Shown: positions 17,294-27,594 of the stretch, in pieces
How positions within the stretch are numbered: position 1 is the first letter of the stretch
Layout: each line of letters opens with the position of its first letter
Assembly: GCA_026392415.1 (NCBI GenBank)
Contig: JAPLCC010000017.1
Location: 166,576-230,575 of the forward strand
Length of the DNA stretch: 64,000 nucleotides
Direction: 5' to 3'
Origin: Propionibacteriales bacterium
GTDB taxonomy: Bacteria > Actinomycetota > Actinomycetes > Propionibacteriales > Nocardioidaceae
The notes under the pieces: generated by a model
Databases searched by the model: none
Seen by the model: the letters and a program-made list of their open reading frames with translations, nothing else
What the model was told of the DNA's origin: nothing
Position numbers and translations under genes: made by a program

Positions 17294-18494
17294 CTTCGAG
17301 CAGATGTGGACCGACCTCGCACCGGTCGGACGCTCCGCCGCCTCTGGCGGCTACTTCCGGCAGCCCTGGGAGGCGGCCGAGCTCGAGCTGCGTGCGTGGT
17401 TCCGCGAAGCCGCCGTGGCGCGCGGGCTCGAGATCGAGGAGGACCCCTTCGGCAACCTCGTCGCCTGGTGGACCCCGCCAGGCTCGTCGAGTGGCCCGCG
17501 AGGTACGAGCGGGCGTATCGAGACGCCGGGCGCCATCCTCACCGGCTCCCACCTCGACTCCGTCCTCGACGGCGGCGCGTACGACGGCCCGCTCGGCGTC
17601 GTCTCCGCCTTCGCCGCCTTGGACCTGATGCGGGCACGTGGCGTCGTGCCCGCGAGACCACTGGGTGTCGCCGCCTTCGTCGAGGAGGAGGGTTCCCGGT
17701 TCGGACGCGCGTGCCTCGGCTCGCGCCTGGCCGTCGGCGCGGCCTCGTGGGACGACGCACGCGAGCTGACCGACCGTGACGGCGTACGCCTCGGCGACGT
17801 GATCGAGGGTGGTTCGTCGACGCTGCTCGACGGCGTCGACACCTACGTCGAGCTCCACGTCGAACAGGGTCGCGCCCTGATCGATCACGACGCCGCCGTC
17901 GGCGTCGCGAGCGGGATCTGGCCCCACGGCCGTTGGCGCTACGACGTCGCGGGCCGCGCTGACCATGCCGGCACCACGCGGATGGAGGACCGGGCGGACC
18001 CGATGCTCACGTTCGCCATGACCGCCCTCGCGGCCAACAAGCAGGCCCGGCTGTCCGGTCAGCGCGCGACCTTCGGCCGGATCGACGTCCGGCCCAACGG
18101 CACGAACGCCGTGCCCTCGCTGGTGACGGCCTGGCTCGATGCCCGCGCCGAGGACAGCTCGGCGCTGGTGGCGTTGACCGCGGCGATCGAGCGACAGGCG
18201 ACCGAGCGGGCAGACCGCGACGGCACTCGTGTCACCGTCACCCGGGAGTCGGTCAGTGGCGAGGTCACCTTCGACGCGGCGTTGCGCGACCTGGTCGGTG
18301 CCGGGGTTCCGGTGCTGCCCACCCAGGCCGGTCACGACGCCGGGATCCTGCAGGCGGCCGGGATCCGGTCGGCGATGCTCTTCGTCCGCAACCCGTCCGG
18401 CGTCTCGCACTCGCCCGACGAGACCGCGGAGACGGCCGACTGCCTGGTCGGGGTGACCGCGCTGGCCGACGCGTTGACGGGGCTCGTGGCGTGA
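17286..18494 (+). CDS. M20-family amidohydrolase (allantoate/N-carbamoyl amino acid hydrolase type) in hut cluster
   Basis: 402-residue M20 metallopeptidase-fold amidohydrolase of the AllC/HyuC type. Metal-binding motifs include [30 protein letters not shown] and [12 protein letters not shown], with the C-terminal His in AGHDAGIL and the end motif [11 protein letters not shown]. Within hut clusters that use HutF, a homologue is likely to hydrolyse N-formylglutamate (inference). Residues about 66-80 ([14 protein letters not shown]) are encoded by a REP-like palindrome inserted in frame between WWTPPG and [11 protein letters not shown], lengthening a surface loop just ahead of the active-site strand. 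It overlaps the hutU end by 8 bases and the hutF start by 4. Confidence 0.8.
   Translation: MADFEQMWTDLAPVGRSAASGGYFRQPWEAAELELRAWFREAAVARGLEIEEDPFGNLVAWWTPPGSSSGPRGTSGRIETPGAILTGSHLDSVLDGGAYDGPLGVVSAFAALDLMRARGVVPARPLGVAAFVEEEGSRFGRACLGSRLAVGAASWDDARELTDRDGVRLGDVIEGGSSTLLDGVDTYVELHVEQGRALIDHDAAVGVASGIWPHGRWRYDVAGRADHAGTTRMEDRADPMLTFAMTALAANKQARLSGQRATFGRIDVRPNGTNAVPSLVTAWLDARAEDSSALVALTAAIERQATERADRDGTRVTVTRESVSGEVTFDAALRDLVGAGVPVLPTQAGHDAGILQAAGIRSAMLFVRNPSGVSHSPDETAETADCLVGVTALADALTGLVA
17481..17525. repeat. REP-like palindrome inside the M20 coding sequence
   Basis: About 45 bp beginning CTCGTCGAGTGG, with stem GCCCGC (17494-17499) pairing with GCGGGC (17509-17514) and ending TATCGAGACG. 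Its right half (CGCGAGGTACGAGCG, GCGTATCGAGACG) nearly matches the intergenic copy at 35421-35461. It is in frame and encodes a Ser/Gly-rich insertion. Confidence 0.75.
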
Positions 18495-19636
18495 CGGCCC
18501 TGACGATCCCCGCGATGGCGAACGCCCACTCCCATGCGTTCCACCGCGCGCTGCGCGGCCGGACCCAGCAGGGCACCGGGAGCTTCTGGACCTGGCGCGA
18601 GCAGATGTACGACCTGGCCGGCCGACTCACCCCGGACCTCTACCACGAGCTCGCCCGCGCCACCTACGCCGAGATGGTGGCCGGCGGCATCGGCGCGGTG
18701 GGGGAGTTCCACTACCTGCACCACCAGCCCGACGGGACGCCGTACGACGACCCGAACGAGATGGGGCGCGCCCTGCTCGCCGCCGCGGATGACGCGGGGA
18801 TCCGGATCCGGTTGCTCGACACCTGCTACCTCACGGCCGGGATCGGCCAGCCGGCCGAGGGCGTGCAGCGCCGGTTCAGCGACGGCAGCGCCGAGGCCTG
18901 GGCCGAGCGTGTTGCGGCCTTCGACGACGACCGGGTCGGTGCGGCGATCCACAGCGTCCGCGCCGTGCCGAAGGACCAGATGGCCGTCGTGGCGGGCTGG
19001 GCACTCTCCGCGGGGAGGCCGGTCCACGCCCACCTGTCCGAACAGCCGGCCGAGAACGACGCCTGCCTGGCGGCGTACGGCCTGACTCCGACGGAGGTGC
19101 TCGCCGAGGCGGGCGTCCTGGGACCCCGCACGACCCTCGTCCACGCCACCCATCTGACCGACTCCGACGTCCGCACGATCGGCGACTCCGGCTGCTTCGT
19201 CTGCATGTGTCCCACGACCGAGCGCGACCTCGCGGACGGACTCGGCCGGGCGTCCGACCTGCGCGCCGCCGGCGCCCGGATCTCCCTCGGCTCCGACAGC
19301 CACGCGATCATCGACCTGTTCGAGGAGATGCGCGGCGTCGAGATGCACGACCGGTTGCGGACCGGCGTCCGCGGCCACTGGTCGGCCCGCGCCCTGCTCG
19401 ACTGCGCGACCGTCGACGGCCATGCCTCGCTCGGACTCGATGACGCGGGCGTCGTGACGATCGACCCGGCCAGCCCCCGCACCGCCGGCACCGGAGCGGA
19501 CGACCACACCGCTGTGTTCGCCGCGGCGGCCGCCGACGTCACCCAGGTCGTCATCGACGGCCACGTGGTCTTCGACGGCGACCACGGGCGCGTCGGACGC
19601 GACCTGGCCGCTGCGATCGACAAGGTGTGGCAATGA
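18491..19636 (+). CDS. hutF: Formimidoylglutamate deiminase
   Basis: Amidohydrolase-superfamily enzyme converting N-formimidoyl-L-glutamate to N-formyl-L-glutamate and ammonia. Metal motifs are [11 protein letters not shown] near the start, [24 protein letters not shown] and [16 protein letters not shown]. It also shows [20 protein letters not shown] and [14 protein letters not shown], which are specific to this family. At 381 residues it lacks about 50 N-terminal residues present in the relatives I remember, starting directly before the HxH motif; the upstream region is occupied by the overlapping M20 gene. The start is GTG 18491 in a GTGA overlap. It may be shortened or may use a different first strand. 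Confidence 0.85.
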   Translation: MTALTIPAMANAHSHAFHRALRGRTQQGTGSFWTWREQMYDLAGRLTPDLYHELARATYAEMVAGGIGAVGEFHYLHHQPDGTPYDDPNEMGRALLAAADDAGIRIRLLDTCYLTAGIGQPAEGVQRRFSDGSAEAWAERVAAFDDDRVGAAIHSVRAVPKDQMAVVAGWALSAGRPVHAHLSEQPAENDACLAAYGLTPTEVLAEAGVLGPRTTLVHATHLTDSDVRTIGDSGCFVCMCPTTERDLADGLGRASDLRAAGARISLGSDSHAIIDLFEEMRGVEMHDRLRTGVRGHWSARALLDCATVDGHASLGLDDAGVVTIDPASPRTAGTGADDHTAVFAAAAADVTQVVIDGHVVFDGDHGRVGRDLAAAIDKVWQ

Positions 19637-20781
19637 GCACCCTGGTCACCAACATCGGCGAACTCGTCACGAACGACCCGGCGGCCGACGACCTGCTGGG
19701 ACTTCGGACCGATGCCGCGGTCGTGATCGACGGCGGCCTGGTGACCTGGGTGGGCGCTGCATCCGCCGCACCGGCCGCGGACGAGGTCATCGACGTCGGC
19801 GGCGCGGCCGTGCTACCGGGGTTCGTCGACAGCCACAGCCACCTGGTCTTCGCTGGCGACCGCGCACCGGAGTTCCGGGCGAGGATGGCGGGGGAGTCGT
19901 ACGCCGCCGGCGGCATCCGCACGACCGTCGCGGCCACCAGGGCCGCTTCCGACGCGGATCTCGAAGCCGGCGTCGCGCGACTGGTGGCCGAGATGCGCAG
20001 CCAGGGCACGACGACCGTCGAGATCAAGTCCGGCTACGGCCTGACCGTTGATGACGAGGCCCGCTCGCTTCGGATCGCCAGCGCCTTCACCACCGAGACC
20101 ACCTTCCTCGGCGCCCACGTCGTCCCGCCCGAGTACGCCGACGACCCGGCCGGCTACGTCGCGCTGGTCACCGGTCCGATGCTCACCGCTGCGGCGCCGT
20201 ACGCCCGCTGGATCGACGTGTTCTGCGAGCGGGGCGCCTTCGACGCCGATCAGGCGCGTGCCATTCTCTCGGCCGGCGCGGCCCTCGGGCTCCGTGGTCG
20301 GCTGCACGCCAATCAGCTCGGGCCCGGCCCCGGTGTCCAGCTCGCCGCGGAGCTCGGGCTCGCCGCGGTCGACCACTGCACGTACCTCTCCGACGACGAC
20401 GTCCACGCGCTCCGCGACACCGAGACGGTCGCGACGTTGCTGCCCGGCGTGGAGTTCAGCACCCGCCAGCCCTACCCGGACGCGCGGTCGCTGGTGGATG
20501 CCGGCGTCACGGTGGCCCTGGCCAGCGACTGCAACCCCGGGTCGTCGTACACGAGCTCGCTGCCGTTCTGCATCGCCCTTGCGGTGCGCGACATGGGTCT
20601 CACCCCGGCCGAGGCCGTGTGGGCCGCAACCGCCGGCGGTGCGGAAGCGCTCGGTCGGTCCGACGTGGGATCGCTGGTGCCCGGGTCGCGAGCCGATCTG
20701 GTCCTCCTCGACGCCCCGAGTCACGTCCACCTGGCCTACCGCCCGGGTGTCCCGCTGGTCGCGCGAACCTGGGTCTCCTAG
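19633..20781 (+). CDS. hutI: Imidazolonepropionase
   Basis: Amidohydrolase that converts 4-imidazolone-5-propionate to N-formimidoyl-L-glutamate, the step after urocanase. Seen are [18 protein letters not shown] (metal HxH), [69 protein letters not shown] and [12 protein letters not shown] (final metal Asp). Length of 382 residues is normal and no damage is visible. The ATG at 19633 overlaps the hutF stop (ATGA); a GTG two codons earlier is the alternative. It is the last gene of the hut cluster. Confidence 0.92.
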   Translation: MSTLVTNIGELVTNDPAADDLLGLRTDAAVVIDGGLVTWVGAASAAPAADEVIDVGGAAVLPGFVDSHSHLVFAGDRAPEFRARMAGESYAAGGIRTTVAATRAASDADLEAGVARLVAEMRSQGTTTVEIKSGYGLTVDDEARSLRIASAFTTETTFLGAHVVPPEYADDPAGYVALVTGPMLTAAAPYARWIDVFCERGAFDADQARAILSAGAALGLRGRLHANQLGPGPGVQLAAELGLAAVDHCTYLSDDDVHALRDTETVATLLPGVEFSTRQPYPDARSLVDAGVTVALASDCNPGSSYTSSLPFCIALAVRDMGLTPAEAVWAATAGGAEALGRSDVGSLVPGSRADLVLLDAPSHVHLAYRPGVPLVARTWVS

Positions 20782-20790
20782 AGTCGGAGC

Positions 20791-21354
20791 ATGACGGGCA
20801 GGCGCAGGATCTGGTTGACGGTGGGTGGCGTCCTCCTCGTTGTCGTGGTGGTCGGTGCGCTGGTGTTCCAGCCCTGGCTGCTCTTCATCGACAAGGAGGT
20901 CGACGACGGCGACGACGCCAGCGAGGTCGTCGGTACGGCGAGCGCCGGGCTCTCCGACACGGCCGTCCCCGAGGCGTCCGGCACCGTGAGGACGCGCGTC
21001 GAGCTGGCCTCCGGCAGTTTCATCGACGCCGAGCACGGCACCTCCGGCGAGGCGAAGATCTATCGCCGCAGCGACGGCAGCCGGTTCGTGCTCCTCGACG
21101 GACTCGACACCTCCAACGGCCCGGACCTGCACGTCTGGATCACCGACCAGGAGAGCGGCGGCGGCTGCGACGGCTGCTTCGATTCGTGGAGCAACTACGA
21201 CAACGGCGACTACGTGAAGCTCGGCGAGCTCAAGGGCAACAAGGGCAGCTCGCGCTACGAGATTCCGGAAGGTGCCGACCTCACGGAGATGTTGTCCGTC
21301 GTGATCTGGTGCGACAAGTTCAACGTCGCCTTCGGCACCGCCGCGATCGCCTGA
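20791..21354 (+). CDS. Membrane-anchored DM13-domain protein
   Basis: 187 residues: an N-terminal signal anchor (IWLTVGGVLLVVVVVGALVF, about residues 7-26), a short acidic linker, then a DM13 domain at about 70-187. The domain shows SGSFIDAEHGTSGEAKIYR, LLDGLDTSNGPDLHVWIT, YVKLGELKGNKGSSRYEIP and VVIWCDKFNVAFGTAAI, the family's conserved Cys-containing end. DM13 is proposed to be a redox-related extracytoplasmic domain. The gene sits nine bases after hutI but does not look functionally tied to it. Function is unknown. Confidence 0.85.
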   Translation: MTGRRRIWLTVGGVLLVVVVVGALVFQPWLLFIDKEVDDGDDASEVVGTASAGLSDTAVPEASGTVRTRVELASGSFIDAEHGTSGEAKIYRRSDGSRFVLLDGLDTSNGPDLHVWITDQESGGGCDGCFDSWSNYDNGDYVKLGELKGNKGSSRYEIPEGADLTEMLSVVIWCDKFNVAFGTAAIA

Positions 21355-21373
21355 TCAGCGCGAGACCCTGACC

Positions 21374-22336
21374 GTGCAGCACTTCCGGATCACCTCCCCG
21401 CACGCGCTGACCGACGACGTCATCGCGGTGCTCCGTGCGGACCCCGCGGTCAGCAGCCTGACCTGCATCGAGGGCGCGTCGCTCGTGCCCGATGGCGACC
21501 TGGTCGAGGCCGATGTCGCGCGCGAGGCGACCAACGACGTCGTCGATGCGCTGCGCAGGATCGGTGTCCAGCGCGAGGGGGCGATCCACGTGCAGCCCGT
21601 GACGACGTGGACGTCGCAGCGCGGGTTCGAGGCCGACCGGCGTACTCCGGGGTCGTCGGCGGATTCCGTGGTCTGGGCGGAGGTGACGCAGCGTGCCTAC
21701 GAGGAGTCGGAGCTCAACTGGACCTACCTGACCTTCATGACGCTCGCGACGTTGATCGCGAGCATCGCGATCGTGCTGGACTCGCAGATCCTGGTGATCG
21801 GTGCGATGGTGCTCGGCCCCGAGTTCATTCCCATCGCGGCCCTCGGTCTGGCGCTGGTACGCCGCCGACCCACCTTGTTCCTCCACGCGTCGCGTTCGTT
21901 GCTGGTCGGGTTGCTCGTGGCGATCGCGGTCGTCACGGTGGCCGCGCTCGTGGCCCGTGGCCTCGGCTGGGCGACCGTGGAGGACGTGACCGCGCCCCGG
22001 CCCGCGACCGGCTTCATCTACACCCCCGACAAGTGGTCGTTCATCGTCGCTCTCGTCGCGGCCTCGGCCGGGGTGCTGTCCTTGACGTCCGCGAAGGTCG
22101 GCGGCCTCTCGGGCGTGTTCATCTCGGTGACCACGATCCCGGCAGCAGGAAACGTCGCCCTCGGCCTGGCCTTCGGGGTGCCGGACGAGATCTGGGGGAG
22201 CACCCTCCAACTGGTCCTCAACATCGCCGGCATGGCCGTCGCCGGCTGGCTCACGCTGGTGGTCCAGCAGTCGGTGTGGAGCCGGGTCTCGGCGCGCCGG
22301 GCCCGCCGAAGGCGCCACTGGCACCACGAGGCCTGA
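21374..22336 (+). CDS. DUF389-family membrane protein
   Basis: 320 residues: a soluble N-terminal domain of about 110 residues with a ferredoxin-like ACT flavour (MQHFRITSPHALTDDVIAVL), then a block of about six hydrophobic helices. These include the DUF389 hallmark SQILVIGAMVLGPEFIPIAAL, then SLLVGLLVAIAVVTVAALVA and SGVFISVTTIPAAGNVALGLAFG. The start is GTG 21374. The role of the family is unknown; transport is only a suspicion. It is co-directional with the DM13 gene, 19 bases away. Confidence 0.82.
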   Translation: MQHFRITSPHALTDDVIAVLRADPAVSSLTCIEGASLVPDGDLVEADVAREATNDVVDALRRIGVQREGAIHVQPVTTWTSQRGFEADRRTPGSSADSVVWAEVTQRAYEESELNWTYLTFMTLATLIASIAIVLDSQILVIGAMVLGPEFIPIAALGLALVRRRPTLFLHASRSLLVGLLVAIAVVTVAALVARGLGWATVEDVTAPRPATGFIYTPDKWSFIVALVAASAGVLSLTSAKVGGLSGVFISVTTIPAAGNVALGLAFGVPDEIWGSTLQLVLNIAGMAVAGWLTLVVQQSVWSRVSARRARRRRHWHHEA

Positions 22337-22425
22337 CCCCCGTCCCGTGCTGGATGGCAGGCCCTCGACGGAGGATGACCGGATATCGCTCGTGCCGGTG
22401 CAGATCGCGCCGCGAGGATGGGTGC

Positions 22426-22956
22426 ATGACGATTGCGCCGGACACCAAGGACTGGACGTGGGTGCTCGACCAGCCCTGCGCGGAGTGCGGCTTCGTTGCC
22501 GCTGACGTGGGGCGATCGACGATCGGCAGCGTGGTCCGCGAGAACGCCGCCTTCTGGTTCGCTGCGTTGGCCGACCCGCGTGCCCGGCAGCGTCCGGCAC
22601 CCGACGTCTGGTCGCCCACCGAGTACGGCTGCCACGTCCGCGACGTGCACCGGGTCTTCGTCGGTCGGCTGGAGCAGATGCTCACCGAGGACGACCCGGT
22701 CTTCGCGAACTGGGACCAGGACGAGTCCGCTGTCGCCGATCGCTACGAACTGCAGGACCCGGCGGACGTCGTACGGGATCTGGTGGCGGCGGCGGAGGCG
22801 ACAGCCGCGGTCTACGACTCGGTGGGGGCGGGGGCCTGGGAGCGACCCGGTCGGCGCAGCAACGGCAGCGTCTTCACCGTGGACACGCTCGGGCGCTACC
22901 ACCTGCACGACGTGATCCACCACCGCTGGGACGTCCGCTGGCTCGACCAGCGATGA
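22426..22956 (+). CDS. DinB-family/maleylpyruvate isomerase-fold protein
   Basis: 176-residue DinB-superfamily protein. Metal-type histidines sit in the usual places (YGCHVRDVHRVFVGRLEQML near residue 68 and YHLHDVIHHRWDVRWL at the C-terminus). A conserved opening WVLDQPCAECGFVAADV is seen in a group of actinobacterial members. Such four-helix proteins include mycothiol- or bacillithiol-dependent transferases, but the reaction here is unknown. The start is ATG 22426. It is followed after seven bases by the DUF3046 gene. Confidence 0.8.
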   Translation: MTIAPDTKDWTWVLDQPCAECGFVAADVGRSTIGSVVRENAAFWFAALADPRARQRPAPDVWSPTEYGCHVRDVHRVFVGRLEQMLTEDDPVFANWDQDESAVADRYELQDPADVVRDLVAAAEATAAVYDSVGAGAWERPGRRSNGSVFTVDTLGRYHLHDVIHHRWDVRWLDQR

Positions 22957-22963
22957 TGGTCGG

Positions 22964-23158
22964 GTGCGGCACACGGAGTTCTGGGAGCGGATGGAGCGCC
23001 ATCTCGGTTCGGGCTACGCGCACGTGTGGGCGGATCACTTCGTGATCGCGAAGCTCGGCGGCCGGACCACCCGTGAAGCCATCGACGCGGGTGAGCAGCC
23101 CAAGTTCGTGTGGCGCGCGGTGTGGGAAGTGCTCGAGCTGCCGGCGAGCGAACGGTGA
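22964..23158 (+). CDS. DUF3046 small protein
   Basis: 64-residue protein with the complete DUF3046 pattern (RHTEFWERMERHLGSGYA, VIAKLGGRTTREAIDAG, PKFVWRAVWEVLELP). The family is confined largely to actinobacteria and is usually encoded just upstream of recA, as here; function is unknown. The start is GTG 22964. Its stop overlaps the GTG of the MFS gene (GTGA at 23155-23158). Confidence 0.88.
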   Translation: MRHTEFWERMERHLGSGYAHVWADHFVIAKLGGRTTREAIDAGEQPKFVWRAVWEVLELPASER

Positions 23159-24438
23159 TCACCCAGGCGCCTGCGCTGTCCGTGGTCGCCGCCCAGCGTC
23201 GTACCGTCCGCGTCCTGGTCCTGACCCAGGCGGTCGGAGCCGTCGGCATCACGATCGGCATCGCGACCGCGTCCCTGCTCGCACGCGACCTGTCCGGATC
23301 GGAGGCGCAGTCGGGTCTCGCCCAGACCGCCCAGGTGCTCGGCGCGGCCGTCATCTCGTTCCTGCTGGCGCCGCTGATGGCACGGCGCGGACGGCGGACC
23401 GGTCTGATGACCGGCTACCTCATCGGCGCGTGCGGTGGCCTTCTCGCCGTCGTCGCCGGTGTCGTCGGTTCGATGCTGGTGCTCCTGGTCGGCGCAGTGA
23501 TGCTCGGCGCCGGTACGGCGGCCAACAGCGCTGCTCGGTACGCCGCCACGGACCTCGCCACCGACGAGACTCGTGCCCGTTCGCTCTCGATGGTGGTCTG
23601 GGCGACGACGATCGGCGCCGTGGCCGGTCCGAACCTGACCGGGCCCGCCGGCGCCTTCGCTGACGCCGTCGACATCCCGGAACTGACCGGGCCGTTCGCA
23701 CTCGGCGCGATGGGGATGCTTGCCGCGGCCGTCGTGGTCGGCACACTCCTGCGTCCGGATCCGCTGCTGCTCGCGCAGGATCTTGCCGGGCAGGCGGACC
23801 TCGCGGCCGGCCGTGAGCCGCGTGTTTCGGGAAGTCGCTCGTCGTGGGCCCGTGCGATGACGGCGATCGGCGAGCGACCGATCCTCGGCTACGCCATCGC
23901 CGCGCTCGCGCTGACCCACGCGACGATGGTGGGGGTCATGGTGATGACGCCGCTCCACATGGAGCACGGCGGCTCGGGCCTCGAGGTCATCGGCATCGTG
24001 ATCAGCGTGCACGTGCTCGGCATGTTCGCCTTCTCGCCGCTGGTGGGCATGCTCACCGACCGGGTCGGACGTCCGCCGGTGCTCGGCGCCGGGGGAATCA
24101 CGCTGCTGGTCGCGCTGCTGCTCTGCTCGTCGGCGCCCACGGGGATGTCGTGGCAGGTGACCGCTGGACTCTTCCTGCTCGGTCTCGGCTGGTCCCTGGT
24201 GATGGTGTCCGCCTCGACCCTGGTGGCCGAGCACGCGCCGATCGAGGCCCGCACCGACGTCCAGGGCACGTCGGACCTCGTGATGGGCCTGACCGCCGCC
24301 GTCGCCGGCGCGCTGGCGGGTGTCATCGTGGACGTGGCCGGTTACCCGGCACTGGCGCTGGCGAGCCTGGTTCTCGTCGTGGGCGTGCTCGGTGCCGCGG
24401 CGCGGGCAGCCGTCGAGACGACACGCCGGGCCGCCTGA
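23155..24438 (+). CDS. MFS transporter
   Basis: 427-residue permease with about 12 helices. Features are VLTQAVGAVGITIGIATASLL (helix 1), [20 protein letters not shown] (loop 2-3), a central loop with basic and Ser residues (GSRSSWARAM), and LVGMLTDRVGRPPVLGAGG in the second half. The start is GTG 23155, coupled to DUF3046, not the earlier GTG at 23110. It is inserted between DUF3046 and recA; no substrate can be inferred. The LexA box of recA begins seven bases after its stop. Confidence 0.87.
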   Translation: MITQAPALSVVAAQRRTVRVLVLTQAVGAVGITIGIATASLLARDLSGSEAQSGLAQTAQVLGAAVISFLLAPLMARRGRRTGLMTGYLIGACGGLLAVVAGVVGSMLVLLVGAVMLGAGTAANSAARYAATDLATDETRARSLSMVVWATTIGAVAGPNLTGPAGAFADAVDIPELTGPFALGAMGMLAAAVVVGTLLRPDPLLLAQDLAGQADLAAGREPRVSGSRSSWARAMTAIGERPILGYAIAALALTHATMVGVMVMTPLHMEHGGSGLEVIGIVISVHVLGMFAFSPLVGMLTDRVGRPPVLGAGGITLLVALLLCSSAPTGMSWQVTAGLFLLGLGWSLVMVSASTLVAEHAPIEARTDVQGTSDLVMGLTAAVAGALAGVIVDVAGYPALALASLVLVVGVLGAAARAAVETTRRAA

Positions 24439-24444
24439 TCGGTT

Positions 24445-24460
24445 TCGAACACCTGTTCGT
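24445..24460. promoter_or_regulatory. LexA (SOS) box upstream of recA
   Basis: TCGAACACCTGTTCGT, with a perfect CGAAC-N4-GTTCG core, the actinobacterial LexA operator form. It lies 164 bases upstream of the recA start and directly after the preceding MFS gene. Confidence 0.88.
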
Positions 24461-24623
24461 CTAGGTTGGTGCCCACGGGACGCTGGCTCCACCGCCAGTC
24501 GTCCACAGGTACGACGTTCCCCGAGCTTGTCCACACCCACGACCCGGCTGATCAGGCTGTGTCGGGACCTCGTCATAGCGTCGCCGATGTACCGACCTCA
24601 CCACGACACCAGGAGCAAACAAC

Positions 24624-25670
<1,047 letters not shown>

Positions 25671-25685
25671 GTCCGAGGCCGAACC

Positions 25686-26228
25686 ATGGCAAGTTGGCCG
25701 AACCGCAGGGCTGAGCCGCCCGACGACCTCGGGTGGAGCGAAGACGCCGACCCCGAGTCGGTGGCGCGCAAGATCCTGCTCGACCAGCTGAGCACGACGG
25801 CTCGCAGCCGCCATGAGTTGGAGGAGCGGCTGGCCCGCCGCAACGTCCCCGAGGACGTGGCGGGCCGGCTGCTCGACCGGTTCGAGGAGGTCGGGCTGAT
25901 CGACGACGAGGCGTTCGCCCGCGCCTGGGTCGACAGCAGGCAGCGCACCCGTGGTCTCGCGCGTACGGCACTGGCGGCCGAATTGCGCCGCAAGGGGATC
26001 GCCGACGAGACCGCCCGATCGGTGCTGGCCGAGGTCGACCCCGGCGACGAGGAGGACACGGCAGGCGCGCTGGTCCGCAAGAAGCTGCGCTCCATGCGCG
26101 GGCTGGATCACCAGGTCGCCACCCGACGCCTCGTCGGCATGCTGGCTCGAAAGGGCTACTCGCCGGGCCTGGCCTACGCCGTGGTCAAGCGCGAGCTCGG
26201 TGCACCACAATGGTCCGGTGACGAGTGA
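25686..26228 (+). CDS. recX: Regulatory protein RecX
   Basis: 180-residue RecX, a modulator that limits RecA filament activity. It shows the three-helix repeats of the family: ARKILLDQLSTTARSRHELEERL, VGLIDDEAFARAWVDSR, GLARTALAAELRRKGI and LVGMLARKGYSPGLAYAVVKREL. It follows recA in the same direction, and its end overlaps the next gene by 11 bases. The N-terminal 25 residues are less conserved, as is usual. Confidence 0.93.
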   Translation: MASWPNRRAEPPDDLGWSEDADPESVARKILLDQLSTTARSRHELEERLARRNVPEDVAGRLLDRFEEVGLIDDEAFARAWVDSRQRTRGLARTALAAELRRKGIADETARSVLAEVDPGDEEDTAGALVRKKLRSMRGLDHQVATRRLVGMLARKGYSPGLAYAVVKRELGAPQWSGDE

Positions 26229-26721
26229 GCCGCCGCCCCGGGAGATCCTGACCTACGAACTGTTCGGCACCGCGGTCCGCGAGCTCGCGCACCAGGTGGT
26301 CGATGACGGCTTCGAACCCGACATCGTGCTGGCCATCGCCCGTGGCGGCCTCGGCCTGGCGATGGGCCTGGGCTACGCGCTGGACGTCAAGAACCTCTCC
26401 GCGGTCAACGTCGAGTTCTACACCGGCGTCAACCAGCGCCTCGACGTACCCATGATGCTGCCGCCCACCCCGGCCGCGATCGACCTGACCGGCATGAAGG
26501 TGCTGATCGCCGACGACGTTGCCGACACCGGCAAGACACTCGAAGTGGTCCGCGACTTCTTCGCCGACCACGTCGCCGAGGCACGCACAGCCGTCATCTA
26601 CGAGAAGCCCTGGACGGTGATCAACCCGGAGTACGTCTGGCGTCGTACCGATGCGTGGATCGACTTCCCCTGGTCCTCGACTCCTCCGATCGTCAATCGC
26701 CAGGGCGGCAAGGCGCACTAG
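26218..26721 (+). CDS. Phosphoribosyltransferase
   Basis: 167-residue type I phosphoribosyltransferase-fold protein. The PRPP loop is VLIADDVADTGKTLEVV, and an upstream strand IVLAIARGGLGLAMGLGYAL is typical of xanthine/hypoxanthine-type members. The start is GTG 26218 inside the recX 3' end, supported by overlap and by ILTYELFGTAVRELAHQV at the right distance. The purine or nucleotide substrate cannot be decided. It is co-directional with recA-recX but probably not related in function. Confidence 0.82.
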   Translation: MTSEPPPREILTYELFGTAVRELAHQVVDDGFEPDIVLAIARGGLGLAMGLGYALDVKNLSAVNVEFYTGVNQRLDVPMMLPPTPAAIDLTGMKVLIADDVADTGKTLEVVRDFFADHVAEARTAVIYEKPWTVINPEYVWRRTDAWIDFPWSSTPPIVNRQGGKAH

Positions 26722-26730
26722 GGTCGTTCC

Positions 26731-27594
26731 ATGAGTTCAACGTTCCCCGTCTCGGGCCTGACCTCCTCGCTTCGGGTTGCCCCGGGTGCGATCGACCTCG
26801 ACTCGATCGACACCGACGCCGCGCCCGGCTTCGACGGCGACAAGGCGAGCGGGACCGAGGCCGTGCTGACGATGGGACCGGAACTGGCCGATCTCCAGGA
26901 GCGGTTGTTCGCCGACGGCAAGGCGGGCGGCAAGCGCAACATCCTGCTCGTCCTGCAGGGCATGGACACCTCCGGCAAGGGCGGCACGCTGCGTTCGACC
27001 GTGGGCCTGGTTGATCCACAGGGCGTGCGGATCACTTCGTTCAAGGCTCCGACCGACGAGGAGCGCGCCCACGACTTCCTGTGGCGCATCACCCGTGCCC
27101 TTCCTCCGGTCGGGGTGATCGGTGTCTTCGACCGCTCGCACTACGAGGACGTCCTGATCGCGCGGGTGCGTCAGTTGGCCGAGCCTGCCGAGATCGAGCG
27201 CCGCTATGACGCCATCAACGCCTGGGAGGCGGACCTTGCTGCCCGAGGCACGACGATCATCAAGTGCATGCTGCACATCTCGGCTGCCGAGCAGAAGCGT
27301 CGCCTGCTCGCCCGCCTCGACGATCCGACCAAGCACTGGAAGTTCAACCCCGGCGACATCGACGAGCGAGCGCTCTGGCCCGCGTACCAGGAGGCCTACG
27401 CGATCGCGATCGAGCGGACCAACACCGAGGTCGCTCCGTGGCACGTGATCCCGGCCGACAAGAAGTGGTATCGCAACCTCGCCGTCGGCACCCTGCTCCA
27501 CGACGCCCTGTCGTCGTTCGAGCTCGACTGGCCGCAGGCTGACTTCGACATCGAGGAACAGAAGAAGCGGCTCGCCGACGAGAAGCCGCTGTGA
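26731..27594 (+). CDS. ppk2: Polyphosphate kinase 2 family protein
   Basis: 287-residue PPK2, which transfers phosphate between polyphosphate and nucleotides (ADP or AMP phosphorylation). Walker A is GMDTSGKGG, Walker B is VIGVFDRSHYEDVLIARVR, and the lid region is KRRLLARLDDPTKHWKFNPGDIDE. It also has the conserved C-terminal WHVIPADKKWYRNLAVG. It is a single-domain short form of normal length. Its stop overlaps the start of the HipA-like gene (GTGA), so polyphosphate/nucleotide metabolism and the kinase-like gene may share a transcript. Confidence 0.92.
   Translation: MSSTFPVSGLTSSLRVAPGAIDLDSIDTDAAPGFDGDKASGTEAVLTMGPELADLQERLFADGKAGGKRNILLVLQGMDTSGKGGTLRSTVGLVDPQGVRITSFKAPTDEERAHDFLWRITRALPPVGVIGVFDRSHYEDVLIARVRQLAEPAEIERRYDAINAWEADLAARGTTIIKCMLHISAAEQKRRLLARLDDPTKHWKFNPGDIDERALWPAYQEAYAIAIERTNTEVAPWHVIPADKKWYRNLAVGTLLHDALSSFELDWPQADFDIEEQKKRLADEKPL

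Noticed and set aside
17286..17628. Extended urocanase frame beyond 17293
   Set aside because: Result of the +1 frameshift reading out of frame across the next gene; real hutU ends at 17293.
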